The notes beneath the pieces were generated by a model. The model was given only the letters and a program-made list of their open reading frames with translations, did no database searches and was not told the origin of the DNA. A stretch of 64,000 nt of DNA, from assembly GCA_026391735.1 (NCBI GenBank), contig JAPLDL010000019.1, positions 186,001-250,000 on the forward strand. Direction: 5' to 3'. Each line of letters opens with the position of its first letter. The first letter of the stretch is position 1. A program made the position numbers and the translations under genes. The DNA comes from Bacteroidota bacterium (GTDB taxonomy: Bacteria > Bacteroidota > Bacteroidia > Bacteroidales > FEN-979). Of this stretch, positions 1 through 7,791 are shown in pieces.

Positions 1-1758
1 CCTGCTGCTGACTAGGTCGCATTGGTTTGATATAATGCAATGGTAAGGCCCGGGTGAATCTTCTTCATCAACAGGGTCGATCACTAATATACTGTCGGTC
101 GCATCAGGAATGGGGGCGTTATTTCTGAACCATTGGAATGATAATGGCACACCGCCTGCAGCGTTTACTGTAAAAACCGCCCTGCCATGAGGAGCAACCC
201 ACTGGCCGTCGGGTTCAACGGTTATCGCAGGGGAATGTAAAATGGATAATTCGGCCGTATGACTGTACAAGGTGTATTTATCATTCATCAGCCGGCAGCG
301 GATCAGGCTGATTCCGTCCATCTGGCTTGAATTCAGCAGGCGGAGCGTATCGGTAAGGGTACCCTGAAAAATATTACCATCATAAAGGTTAACCCAGGTT
401 TCAGCTGTTTTCATCTGCCATTGCATGCTGATGGCATCGCCGCTGCCTACAATACTGAAAAGCGCAGAATCGCCTTTACAGACACTCTGAGAGGATGGTT
501 GCACGGTTATATAAATAGCTCCGGGTTCGCATCCGGGTTGAAAACAGCCGTAACGGTCGGTTTTAAGTATCCAGGGATCTGAATCATAAGAGCCTGGATA
601 ACTATAATAGCCTGCCATCAGCAAGCCATCGTCGGAGGTAGGAATTATTGAATATATCACCTGGCTCCCGCTTGCCGGATTATGTGAAGGGCCTTTCACA
701 TCTGTAACAAATTCCTTGTAAAACAACTCCCTTGCATCGACAGTGCAGTTGAAAATGCAACCCTTGCCAGATACCTGTACACCGCATGCAATTAAAGTGG
801 TGTCAAGTAAACAGGTCGATTCATTAATGCTGATGATCTGGTAAGCTGACCCAAAAACAGTATCCTTCAAAAGGACGTTGCCTGTTGTGAGTTTCATCAG
901 TTCGAAACGGGTATGCTGGGGAAGAGGGTTGATAATGCTGGTCGTTGCAAGGGCAAGTATGGAGGTGTCTTTTGTGATTGAAACGAATACCTGGTTTGTC
1001 CCTGTATAGGCTCTGTTACCTATGTTTCTCCACCATTTAAAATCTCCTGAACTGTTTACTTTCACCATCACACCGGATCCGATTTGGATATTATAATTAT
1101 CATAAACATATAATCCCGCCACAATGCTATTATCGGGCAGGGCGGCAATCGAATTAACGTAAGTGATGGCATGCGTCGAAGCTTCACCTGTGAGTTTTGC
1201 CCATTTTACATTGCAGAGGCTGTCGGTACGGATAATGATCCCGGTATAACCATATTGACCGAGAATTGTAAAATCCTTATCGGCGGTTTGGGTAAACGTT
1301 TTTGGGAATATATAGTCTACATAGCCATCCGGAGGGTGTATGGCTTTTGTCCAAAGGCTGTCACCATCAGGTGTGAGTTTCATTAATTCGATGGTCCAGT
1401 CAAACTCACTGGTATTATGCTGAAGAAGGATGATAAAATTCCCGTCCCCGGTCTTCATGATTGCTTTCGTATCGGGGCACTCATACCAGTTCAGGCTGTC
1501 GCCGTATATTTTCTTCTTCAAGATGGCCCCATCCCGGCCAAGTTTAAGAACAACCAACCTGCTGTCGGAACTGTATGACTTGTTCCAGGTATGACTGGTA
1601 CCCATCACCAGGTAACCATCACTTGTTTCCGCTAATTGTGAAGCATACTCAAAATCAAGGGAATCCCTGAAAATGATCTTTTTATTAAAGGTCGGGGTTT
1701 GAGCTGTCGAAATCTGTGACAGCAATAACATAAATAATGGGATAATAATTGATTTCAT
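1..1758 (-). CDS. Secreted protein with Ig-like domains, 3' end cut by window edge
   Basis: An open frame of 586 codons runs from an ATG at 1758 to the window edge with no stop. It begins with a signal peptide (about residues 1-20, ending ...QISTAQ). Residues about 25-370 carry repeated DGY/DGN-type motifs of the kind found in exported beta-propeller-like proteins. From about residue 400 there are two Ig-like segments, one starting near VQPSSQSVCKGDS and one near VEPDGQWVAPHG, with the conserved Cys and Trp pattern (residues QWFRNN, YHCIISN). The missing C-terminus may hold a type IX sorting domain, but that cannot be seen. A downstream neighbour on the same strand, 1850-3967, is also exported. 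No enzymatic function is recognisable. Confidence 0.85.
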   Translation of the reverse strand, partial: MKSIIIPLFMLLLSQISTAQTPTFNKKIIFRDSLDFEYASQLAETSDGYLVMGTSHTWNKSYSSDSRLVVLKLGRDGAILKKKIYGDSLNWYECPDTKAIMKTGDGNFIILLQHNTSEFDWTIELMKLTPDGDSLWTKAIHPPDGYVDYIFPKTFTQTADKDFTILGQYGYTGIIIRTDSLCNVKWAKLTGEASTHAITYVNSIAALPDNSIVAGLYVYDNYNIQIGSGVMVKVNSSGDFKWWRNIGNRAYTGTNQVFVSITKDTSILALATTSIINPLPQHTRFELMKLTTGNVLLKDTVFGSAYQIISINESTCLLDTTLIACGVQVSGKGCIFNCTVDARELFYKEFVTDVKGPSHNPASGSQVIYSIIPTSDDGLLMAGYYSYPGSYDSDPWILKTDRYGCFQPGCEPGAIYITVQPSSQSVCKGDSALFSIVGSGDAISMQWQMKTAETWVNLYDGNIFQGTLTDTLRLLNSSQMDGISLIRCRLMNDKYTLYSHTAELSILHSPAITVEPDGQWVAPHGRAVFTVNAAGGVPLSFQWFRNNAPIPDATDSILVIDPVDEEDSPGPYHCIISNQCDLVSSR

Positions 1759-1849
1759 ATGATTTTAATGAGTTTTCCGGTAGATAGAATTATTCATGTA
1801 CTGGACGATTTTCACGAAATTATCTGTTTTGTACAAATTAAGCATGTAA

Positions 1850-3967
1850 CTATTCTTTAACAAATTTACCATTGAAAACACCTTCCTTGTTTATTAACTT
1901 AATGAAATAAATGCTATTCTGGAGTGAGCTGAGATTGATTACACCTTTGAACGAGGAGATGCTTTCTTGTAAGACTTCCTTGCCGTCAAGGGAAAAAACC
2001 TTGATTTGGCTGACAATGTTTTTATTTTCAGAAGCAATCTCAATATATAACTCAGATGAGGCTGGGTTGGGATATAAATGCATTACTGCCTTTGAAGCAT
2101 GGAGTTTTGAATTGAAGCCTACCGCAATGTCTCCTGTTCCTAGAATAGTTCCATTACTGCCTGTACAAAAGCCTTTGTTATCGTCGGTTATATAGACCTG
2201 TGAGAGTCCGCTGCAAAATGAGTTTTGAAGAGACCATGTCATTCCTCCATTGATTGTTAAGAGGCATATTGCACCTTCATTAGCCTGACCTGTATTTCCT
2301 ATTACATATCCTTCATCCGGATTCCTGAAGAAAACAGAGCACAAATTAGCAGTGGTTGGTGATGAAAGTTGTTGCCATGTCGTTCCTCCGTTAGTTGTTT
2401 TTAAAATAGTACCGGATTCTCCTGCTGCATAAGCAGTATTGCTATCCAGGGTTTGAACAGAATGCAGCCATTGACTGGAGCCTGAAGACTGGTTAACCCA
2501 GGTAGTTCCTCCATCTGTAGTTTTTAATATGATTTCATAATAATTTCCCCAATTATCAGTATAACTACCCACGGCAAACCCGACATTACCTGCAAAACTA
2601 ATCCCGTAAAGATTTTTATGGACATCTGCTGCTACAATAGTGTTCCAGTTTGTTCCTCCATCTGAGGTTTTAAGAATTATGCCGCATTGTCCTACGATAC
2701 AGCCATTGATATCATCTATAAAATCAACTGAAGAAAATGTATAAGGTAAACCTGGTGAAACATTTGTCCAGGAATTACCATTATTTGTGGTTTTTAAAAC
2801 TGTTCCGGATGAGCCAGCAACATATCCCGTACCAGGTGATGGGAATGAAAGGGAGTACAGGGAATGGGTTGTCCCGGAGGTTATTTTCTCCCAGCTAAAA
2901 CCAGAATCAGTTGTCCTGAGTATTGTTCCACTATCACCAGCAGTAAATCCTGTATTGGGCAAAGGAAAAGTAACCGCATTCAAACCAGAGGTTGTACCTG
3001 TAATATGATTATTGAAGGTGGCACCGGCATCGACTGTTTTGAGCAGAAATGGTTTTCGGCTGTTTATATCATAACCAACTACAAATGCGGTGGTTGCTGA
3101 TGTAATGAAAACGCCGTTATTCATGTTATAAGTTGAATCCTCTTGAACGGTTGTCCAGTTTAATCCGCCATCAACAGTTTTTATTGTTATTGCTGAAGTA
3201 TAACCTCCGACGGCATAACCGATATTTGAATCAAGAAAGTAAACTGATTTTAACTCGGAGGAACTTCCGGAGTTTTTGGGTAACCATGTGCTCCCGGCGT
3301 TGTTAGTTTTGTATATACTCCCATTGTCTCCGGCAATAAACCCTGTATTGACGTCTGCAAAAGTAATTGCATAAAAGTTATCAGAACCGCCGACCAGGGT
3401 ATAAGTCCATGTTGCGCCTCCATTTGATGTCTTTTGTACAGCGCCATCTCCGAGAATATAGCAGGTGTTGGCATCAGTACACCAAACAGAATAAAGAGAA
3501 GCATTACCATATGGCAATACAAATGACTGCCAGGTCTGTCCTCCATCATTTGTTTTAAGGCTGGCATTTTCCCCAACTACATATCCAGTATTGACATCTG
3601 CAAAATGAACAGAGTGTAACCAGGCAGTTGTGCCCGAATTCAGGGATACCCAGGTAGCGCCTCCATCTGTAGTTTTTATTATTGTTCCATGCACACCTGC
3701 AGCATAACCTGTATATGCATCCGTAAAGTATACCGACTCAAGCTCCCAGGAAGTCCCTGAGTTTTGCATGAACCATGTTGCTCCGCCATCTGTGGTTTTC
3801 GCAATCATCCCATAATCTCCGGCGATATATCCGGTATTCTGGTCCGGGAAACAGATTGAGTAGGGGATGTTTGATGATGGTTTGGGATTAAGCCATTCCC
3901 AGCTTTGACCGTTGGTGAAGCTGATAAGGAAAATCCCGGTTAAGAATAGAATTAGCTTTTTTTTCAT
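1850..3967 (-). CDS. Type IX-secreted protein with YCF48/BNR-like repeats
   Basis: 705-residue exported protein. It has a signal peptide (MKKKLILFLTGIFLISFTNG) and about a dozen repeats of roughly 45 residues, each with the signature KTTDGGATW or a close variant and a following GYAAG/GYVVG block. This is the YCF48/BNR-like beta-propeller pattern. The C-terminal 80 residues are a type IX secretion sorting domain (LYPNPASSELYIE ... GKFVKE). The family similarity to photosystem II assembly factors reflects the fold only. The ATG at 3967 lies 27 nt from the last attC core site (3994-4000), but no attC follows the gene at its 3' end (1758-1850), so it is not a complete cassette. It is probably a surface or extracellular protein of unknown ligand. 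Confidence 0.9.
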   Translation of the reverse strand: MKKKLILFLTGIFLISFTNGQSWEWLNPKPSSNIPYSICFPDQNTGYIAGDYGMIAKTTDGGATWFMQNSGTSWELESVYFTDAYTGYAAGVHGTIIKTTDGGATWVSLNSGTTAWLHSVHFADVNTGYVVGENASLKTNDGGQTWQSFVLPYGNASLYSVWCTDANTCYILGDGAVQKTSNGGATWTYTLVGGSDNFYAITFADVNTGFIAGDNGSIYKTNNAGSTWLPKNSGSSSELKSVYFLDSNIGYAVGGYTSAITIKTVDGGLNWTTVQEDSTYNMNNGVFITSATTAFVVGYDINSRKPFLLKTVDAGATFNNHITGTTSGLNAVTFPLPNTGFTAGDSGTILRTTDSGFSWEKITSGTTHSLYSLSFPSPGTGYVAGSSGTVLKTTNNGNSWTNVSPGLPYTFSSVDFIDDINGCIVGQCGIILKTSDGGTNWNTIVAADVHKNLYGISFAGNVGFAVGSYTDNWGNYYEIILKTTDGGTTWVNQSSGSSQWLHSVQTLDSNTAYAAGESGTILKTTNGGTTWQQLSSPTTANLCSVFFRNPDEGYVIGNTGQANEGAICLLTINGGMTWSLQNSFCSGLSQVYITDDNKGFCTGSNGTILGTGDIAVGFNSKLHASKAVMHLYPNPASSELYIEIASENKNIVSQIKVFSLDGKEVLQESISSFKGVINLSSLQNSIYFIKLINKEGVFNGKFVKE

Positions 3968-3993
3968 GACTATTCTTTTTTAAATTGTCTTGT

Positions 3994-4081
3994 ACCTAAC
4001 GCCCGGTCTAAACGCAGCAAAGGTGAAACTTTTGCAAAGCAATAACACCTTGGTTTTATTGTGGTTAACGTCATGTTATAG
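3994..4081 (-). other. attC site A (88 bp), end of cassette 4000-4941
   Basis: Minus-strand outer core CTATAAC (4075-4081), inner arms AACCACA and TGCGTTT, closing core GTTAGGT (3994-4000), which matches GTTRRRY exactly. The TAA stop of the gene 4076-4486 lies inside the outer core. The outer arm GCCCTATAAC is the exact complement of the cassette start GTTATAGGGC at site B. The inner-arm block CTGCGTTTAGA and the adjoining 12 or so bases are nearly identical to site D. Confidence 0.85.
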
Positions 4082-4486
4082 GGCGTTTTTTATTTCTTTA
4101 ATTTTCCTTTCTCGATTTAGAGAAAAAGTCTTGTCTGTCCTTTCGCATAATTCATAAAGCTGTATTGCCTTTTTAAAATACAAGCTTTTGTCGTCAGATT
4201 GATCCTTAATTCCAAACTGAGCCATGATTTCAGCCAGTAATTCAATATTCTCAGAATTAATGCCCTTAAATTGAAGTAGATATATATTGGAATCCATTTC
4301 ATTGAGTTTTAAAAACTTAGTCAAATCAAACCCGATTTCATTCAAGAGCATTTCTTTGGTCTTTTCGAAATGGTTTTCTACTGTTAATGACAAGTTTTCT
4401 TTATTATTAAAAAGGCTACCTATGATAGCCCGCAATAGCAATCCGATTTTCTCGATTTCCCTCATTAAATAGTCTTTCTGCTCCAT
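4076..4486 (-). CDS. Cassette-borne hypothetical protein, 136 aa
   Basis: Second gene of a two-gene integron cassette. It encodes an acidic, helix-rich soluble protein of 136 residues beginning MEQKDYLMREIEKIGLLL. The opening resembles the start of DUF6483-type proteins, but the match is weak and I assign no function. There is no signal peptide or membrane segment. Its TAA stop is part of the attC A outer core, a common arrangement in gene cassettes. It lies 18 nt downstream of 4505-4909, so the two are probably co-transcribed. By eye the base composition is more AT-rich than in the housekeeping genes after 9 kb. Confidence 0.75.
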   Translation of the reverse strand: MEQKDYLMREIEKIGLLLRAIIGSLFNNKENLSLTVENHFEKTKEMLLNEIGFDLTKFLKLNEMDSNIYLLQFKGINSENIELLAEIMAQFGIKDQSDDKSLYFKKAIQLYELCERTDKTFSLNRERKIKEIKNAL

Positions 4487-4504
4487 AAGTATCTTCGGTG
4501 AGTG

Positions 4505-4909
4505 TTAATTACTCAAATTCAGTTTTGAAATCGTACTTTTAGAAGGAATATCAAGTGAGTATTTTACTTCAATAAAGCAAGTCTGGCCAGAAGCAATTTT
4601 ATCAAATAATTGTTTTACCTTTTCTTCGGCCTTTATAAACTCAGTATTCGAATATATTTTATTCTGATTGGTATAATTGTAGGTAATATCATAACCTATA
4701 ATTATTTCGTTTGTTCCGTTAATATGTTGAGCAAATGTTTTTTTTGCAACGATATTAGTAATTTTCGCTTTCGTAATTCCCTCATACTGCATAACTATTA
4801 GCTTTCTATACAAGGAAGGACCAAGGAGCAATCCTGCTATAACAAAAACAACCGTTATGAGGATAAATAAATTTTTAATTCCAATATATTCTTTAATCCA
4901 ACTAATCAT
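4505..4909 (-). CDS. Cassette-borne membrane protein, DUF3592-like
   Basis: First gene of the cassette 4000-4941. The 134-residue protein has one N-terminal membrane segment (about residues 13-32, FILITVVFVIAGLLLG). The rest is an extracytoplasmic beta-rich part with the pattern GITKAKITNIV ... IIIGYDITYNY ... FIEVKYSLDIPSKS, which resembles DUF3592 proteins. The ATG at 4909 is 26 nt from the attC B core, typical of the short 5' spacers in cassettes. No attC separates it from 4076-4486, so both move as one unit. A toxin-antitoxin pair was considered, but nothing in either protein supports it. Confidence 0.75.
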   Translation of the reverse strand: MISWIKEYIGIKNLFILITVVFVIAGLLLGPSLYRKLIVMQYEGITKAKITNIVAKKTFAQHINGTNEIIIGYDITYNYTNQNKIYSNTEFIKAEEKVKQLFDKIASGQTCFIEVKYSLDIPSKSTISKLNLSN

Positions 4910-4935
4910 TTGAACTCCATTCTTTTTATAATGCC

Positions 4936-5023
4936 CTATAACGCTCGCCTGGAACCGCAGAAAAGATCAAGGTTTATCATCTGTTACTATGTTGATATAG
5001 TTGCGGTTGCAAGCATGTTAAAG
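4936..5023 (-). other. attC site B (88 bp), end of cassette 4942-6466
   Basis: Minus-strand outer core CTTTAAC (5017-5023), 8-nt spacer, inner arms AACCGCA and TGCGGTT (perfect complements), 10-nt spacer, closing core GTTATAG (4936-4942). Its outer arm GCGCTTTAAC is the exact complement of the start of the same cassette, GTTAAAGCGC at site C. Confidence 0.9.
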
Positions 5024-5042
5024 CGCGTTATATTATGACAGA

Positions 5043-6428
5043 TTATTTTTTGCAAAACTTTTGACTACAACTTGAAGTCTTCGTTTTCAATTTAACGAAA
5101 TAAACCCCCGGAGTATAATCTTCCACGTTGAGATTGATCGCTTTATCCGCTGTGACAGCTTCGAATATTGTTATTCCTTTCATATCAGTAATTTCAAGAA
5201 TATTATTTTCGGTGGCAACATCTCCAAGATCAATGGTTAAATTTGTTGTTGCAGGATTGGGATAAAGGGACAGTATTGATTGTTGTAGTTCATTGATCTC
5301 AGTAAAAACGGAATCAAATTTCATAACCGTCGCTTTATTGGTATTCGCAATATCCTCGTATACTACATAAGGTTGACCCGATGGGCTGAAAGCAAGTTGA
5401 GTATAGTTAACCTGCCCCGCAGAGAATCCGATTCCCACACCCACCCAGTTGTTCCCGTCAAATTTCATAACAGTTGCTTTATTGGAATGAGAGATATCAT
5501 CTTCATAGACAATATAAGGATCACCGGATAATCCCATCGAAATACTTGTGAATCCGACTGACCCTGTCGAGAATCCGGCTGACCCTACCGTCGACCAATT
5601 GGTGCCATTAAAATTCATAACTGTTGCTTTCCAGGAATTGATTGAATCTGCAAATGCTATATATGGTTCCCCTCCTGAACTGAAGGCAAGACATATGAAA
5701 TCAGCACTTCCCTGGGAGAAACCCGCAGGTCCTACATTCACCCATGTGCTTCCGTCAAATTTCATCAATGTTGCTTTAAAGGCGAGCCCACCATCCGAAA
5801 ACGCCACACATGGTTCATGGGAAGGACTGAAAGCGAGACTTGTGAAAAGGGCATGTCCGACTGAGAATCCAGGGACACCAACAACCACCCAATCCGTTCC
5901 GTCAAATTTCATTACGGTGGATTTATTGGAGTTTCCCCCATCTCCAAAAGCAATATAAGGCAATCCATCCAAGGGATTAAATGCAATAGACGTGGATTCT
6001 GCGTGTCCGGCAGATATTCCGGGATTTCCTACAATGACCCAATAGGTCCCATTAAATTTCATTACCGATGCTTTATAAGCATTGCCCCAATCCTTATATG
6101 CAACATATGGTTCGCCCGAAAGGCTGAAAGCCAGGCTTATGTATTGGGCTTGACCTGGCGAGAAACCTGCATTTCCGACATTCACCCATGTGCTGCCATT
6201 AAATTTCATCACCGATGCCTTGAAAGAATTTGCTCCGTCACTAAACGCCACATAAGGCTCTCCTGACGGACCGAAGACAAGACAGGTATATTGTGCCATT
6301 CCAGGAGAAAATCCTGCACTTCCAACATTCATCCAGATATAATCCAACGGGGAGGATTTGAGCCATGATTGTTGAGACAGGGCAACAATCGGGAAAGCGA
6401 GCATAAAAATGCAAATTAGTTTTTTCAT
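5043..6428 (-). CDS. Cassette-borne type IX-secreted repeat protein
   Basis: 461-residue exported protein that fills one integron cassette. It has a signal peptide (MKKLICIFMLAFPIVALSQQ), then seven tandem repeats of about 50 residues. Each reads approximately WVNVGxAGFSxGxAxxTSLAFSPSGEPYVAF followed by D....KATVMKFDGxx. The C-terminal 80 residues form a type IX sorting domain (LSLYPNPATTNLTID ... CSQKFCKK). The repeats suggest a beta-propeller-like surface protein; the ligand is unknown. The stop lies 20 nt before the outer core of attC B and the start 33 nt after the attC C core. A cassette that carries its own type IX export signal is useful only to a Bacteroidota host, which argues for circulation within the phylum. 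Confidence 0.9.
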   Translation of the reverse strand: MKKLICIFMLAFPIVALSQQSWLKSSPLDYIWMNVGSAGFSPGMAQYTCLVFGPSGEPYVAFSDGANSFKASVMKFNGSTWVNVGNAGFSPGQAQYISLAFSLSGEPYVAYKDWGNAYKASVMKFNGTYWVIVGNPGISAGHAESTSIAFNPLDGLPYIAFGDGGNSNKSTVMKFDGTDWVVVGVPGFSVGHALFTSLAFSPSHEPCVAFSDGGLAFKATLMKFDGSTWVNVGPAGFSQGSADFICLAFSSGGEPYIAFADSINSWKATVMNFNGTNWSTVGSAGFSTGSVGFTSISMGLSGDPYIVYEDDISHSNKATVMKFDGNNWVGVGIGFSAGQVNYTQLAFSPSGQPYVVYEDIANTNKATVMKFDSVFTEINELQQSILSLYPNPATTNLTIDLGDVATENNILEITDMKGITIFEAVTADKAINLNVEDYTPGVYFVKLKTKTSSCSQKFCKK

Positions 6429-6460
6429 ATTATTTTAATTTAAGGATTCATTGTAATGCG

Positions 6461-6550
6461 CTTTAACGCTTGGTCTGCAACCGCATCAAAGGCAGAGCCT
6501 TTGCTAAGAAATAATATGTTAATTTTGTTGCGGTTACGGGTTCGTTAGCG
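6461..6550 (-). other. attC site C (90 bp), end of cassette 6467-7094
   Basis: Minus-strand outer core CGCTAAC (6544-6550), 8-nt spacer, inner arms AACCGCA and TGCGGTT (perfect), a central hairpin CAAAGGC-TCT-GCCTTTG, 11-nt spacer, closing core GTTAAAG (6461-6467). The outer arm TGCCGCTAAC is the exact complement of the cassette start GTTAGCGGCA at site D. Confidence 0.9.
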
Positions 6551-6603
6551 GCAGCAGTCAGATCTTTAATTAATTGATATATAATAAAATATATAATGAG
6601 ATT

Positions 6604-7050
6604 TCATTGTGCATAAGTGAATTTCTTATGTCCATCTTGAATTTCAATTTTTGTTATACTTTTTAGTAAGATTGTTTTCCTTATAGAAGGAATAAATTTT
6701 GAACGTACCCCAGTAACACAAGAATCATTTACAAATATTTGATCGAAATAAAATGTGACATGCCTGTTATTTGTACCATAAGTAAACCTAATCTCAATTG
6801 AGGGGCTATTTATTAATATAGCTGGATTACCATTTTTATCAAAACATTTTATTTGTTTGATCGGATTTGAATAATAGTAATAAGGTTCATTATTTGGACC
6901 AGCAACAGTTGCATGGTAATATTTTGATGAATCAAGTCCTGCAAATTGCGCTTTAAAACTTTCTACTGGAATTAAATAAGTTGTACAAGATTGGGTAATA
7001 AATACAACAGTTATTGCCGAAAGAATGTACAGGTTTATTTTCATTTTCAT
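6604..7050 (-). CDS. Cassette-borne lipoprotein, 148 aa
   Basis: Small lipoprotein with a signal sequence and a lipobox ending TQSC (Cys at about residue 22). The mature part is about 125 residues and beta-rich, with several short strands (IEIRFTYGTNNRHVTFYF, ITKIEIQDGHKKFTYAQ). No family was recognised. It is the only gene of the cassette 6467-7094. The ATG lies 39 nt after the attC D core, and the stop 54 nt before the attC C outer core. The gene is AT-rich compared with genes beyond 9 kb, consistent with acquired DNA. Confidence 0.8.
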   Translation of the reverse strand: MKMKINLYILSAITVVFITQSCTTYLIPVESFKAQFAGLDSSKYYHATVAGPNNEPYYYYSNPIKQIKCFDKNGNPAILINSPSIEIRFTYGTNNRHVTFYFDQIFVNDSCVTGVRSKFIPSIRKTILLKSITKIEIQDGHKKFTYAQ

Positions 7051-7088
7051 ACTATTTCAACATTTTAACGATTGTATCAATTAGTTGC

Positions 7089-7178
7089 CGCTAACGTTCG
7101 ATCTCTAAACGCAGCAAAGGTGAAACCTTTGCTTGCAACATTGCCGCAGGCTTTGTTGCGATTGCAGGCTTGTTAGGG
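7089..7178 (-). other. attC site D (90 bp), end of cassette 7095-7630
   Basis: Minus-strand outer core CCCTAAC (7172-7178), 8-nt spacer, inner arms AATCGCA and TGCGTTT, a central hairpin GCAAAGGT-TTC-ACCTTTGC, 11-nt spacer, closing core GTTAGCG (7089-7095). The TAA stop of 7173-7613 is inside the outer core. The outer arm GTGCCCTAAC pairs at 8 of 10 positions with the cassette start GTTAGAACAC. Confidence 0.85.
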
Positions 7179-7613
7179 CACGTTTAATTTTAATCTTTGA
7201 ATTCCCTTTTCTCCATTATCCAATGATTCAACAAGTTCTAGATAATTCATTTTATTTACAAGAATAAAAGGTTTTACAGGTACTTTAGGCCATTTCCCTT
7301 GATACCCATATTTATTTAAACTATCAGATCTCCATCGATTTGTCTTTGCAAGTAATAGCAATGAATCATTATAATATTTCCAATTACCAGTCATTATATT
7401 GCCGCAAGTTTTATAAGTAAAAGTTGAATCAGGGTTTAAAATTAATTCAGAACCTACGAAAAAATGATGAAAACCTTTAGTAACACTTAACCATGCCATT
7501 TCAAGTTGTGTCCATTTGATATAAGAATAATTACCTGATTGAATTGGTTTTTGCGCGTGAGCTGAACAATTCAAAAAGAAAAGAATGGACAATATTTTGG
7601 TTACTGTTTTCAA
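7173..7613 (-). CDS. Cassette-borne small exported protein, TTG start
   Basis: 146-residue exported protein read from a TTG at 7613: signal peptide MKTVTKILSILFFLNCSAHA, then a beta-rich, lipocalin-like part (LILNPDSTFTYKTCGNIM, TGNWKYYNDSLLLLA). No precise family was recognised. The frame stays open upstream to 7802, but that extension is translation of attC E (7625-7755) and would put 63 unrelated residues before the signal peptide. I therefore prefer the TTG, which sits 12 nt after the attC E core. The TAA stop lies within attC D. It is the only gene in its cassette. Confidence 0.7.
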   Translation of the reverse strand: MKTVTKILSILFFLNCSAHAQKPIQSGNYSYIKWTQLEMAWLSVTKGFHHFFVGSELILNPDSTFTYKTCGNIMTGNWKYYNDSLLLLAKTNRWRSDSLNKYGYQGKWPKVPVKPFILVNKMNYLELVESLDNGEKGIQRLKLNVP

Positions 7614-7624
7614 AATTAAATGTG

Positions 7625-7755
7625 TTCTAACGTTGGGCCGGTTGCCGCAGTGTGGGAATTTCTTGTTGCTGGTTCTCTTGTCCACGGGCGTAAGCCGGTC
7701 AAATGAGGGCTGGCGTTCATGGGTCACCCGGATTGCGGCAAACGGAGCGTTAGCA
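7625..7755 (-). other. attC site E (131 bp), end of cassette 7631-8517
   Basis: Minus-strand outer core TGCTAAC (7749-7755), 8-nt spacer, inner arms TGCCGCA and TGCGGCA, 11-nt spacer, closing core GTTAGAA (7625-7631). The inner arms differ from sites B and C on both sides in a compensating way, so pairing is kept. The outer arm AGTTGCTAAC pairs at 9 of 10 positions with the cassette start GTTAGTAACT. This is the longest site, with an extended variable middle. Confidence 0.85.
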
Positions 7756-7791
7756 ACTGTGCAATGTTTTCCGTTCTCCGGTTTGAAATAA

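Noticed and set aside
1850-3967. Photosystem II assembly factor because of the YCF48-like repeats
   Set aside because: The repeats reflect a shared beta-propeller fold. The protein has a type IX sorting domain, and nothing photosynthetic is in the window.
4076-4909. Toxin-antitoxin pair in the two-gene cassette
   Set aside because: One product is a membrane protein of DUF3592 type and the other has no known toxin or antitoxin motif; gene pairing alone is not enough.
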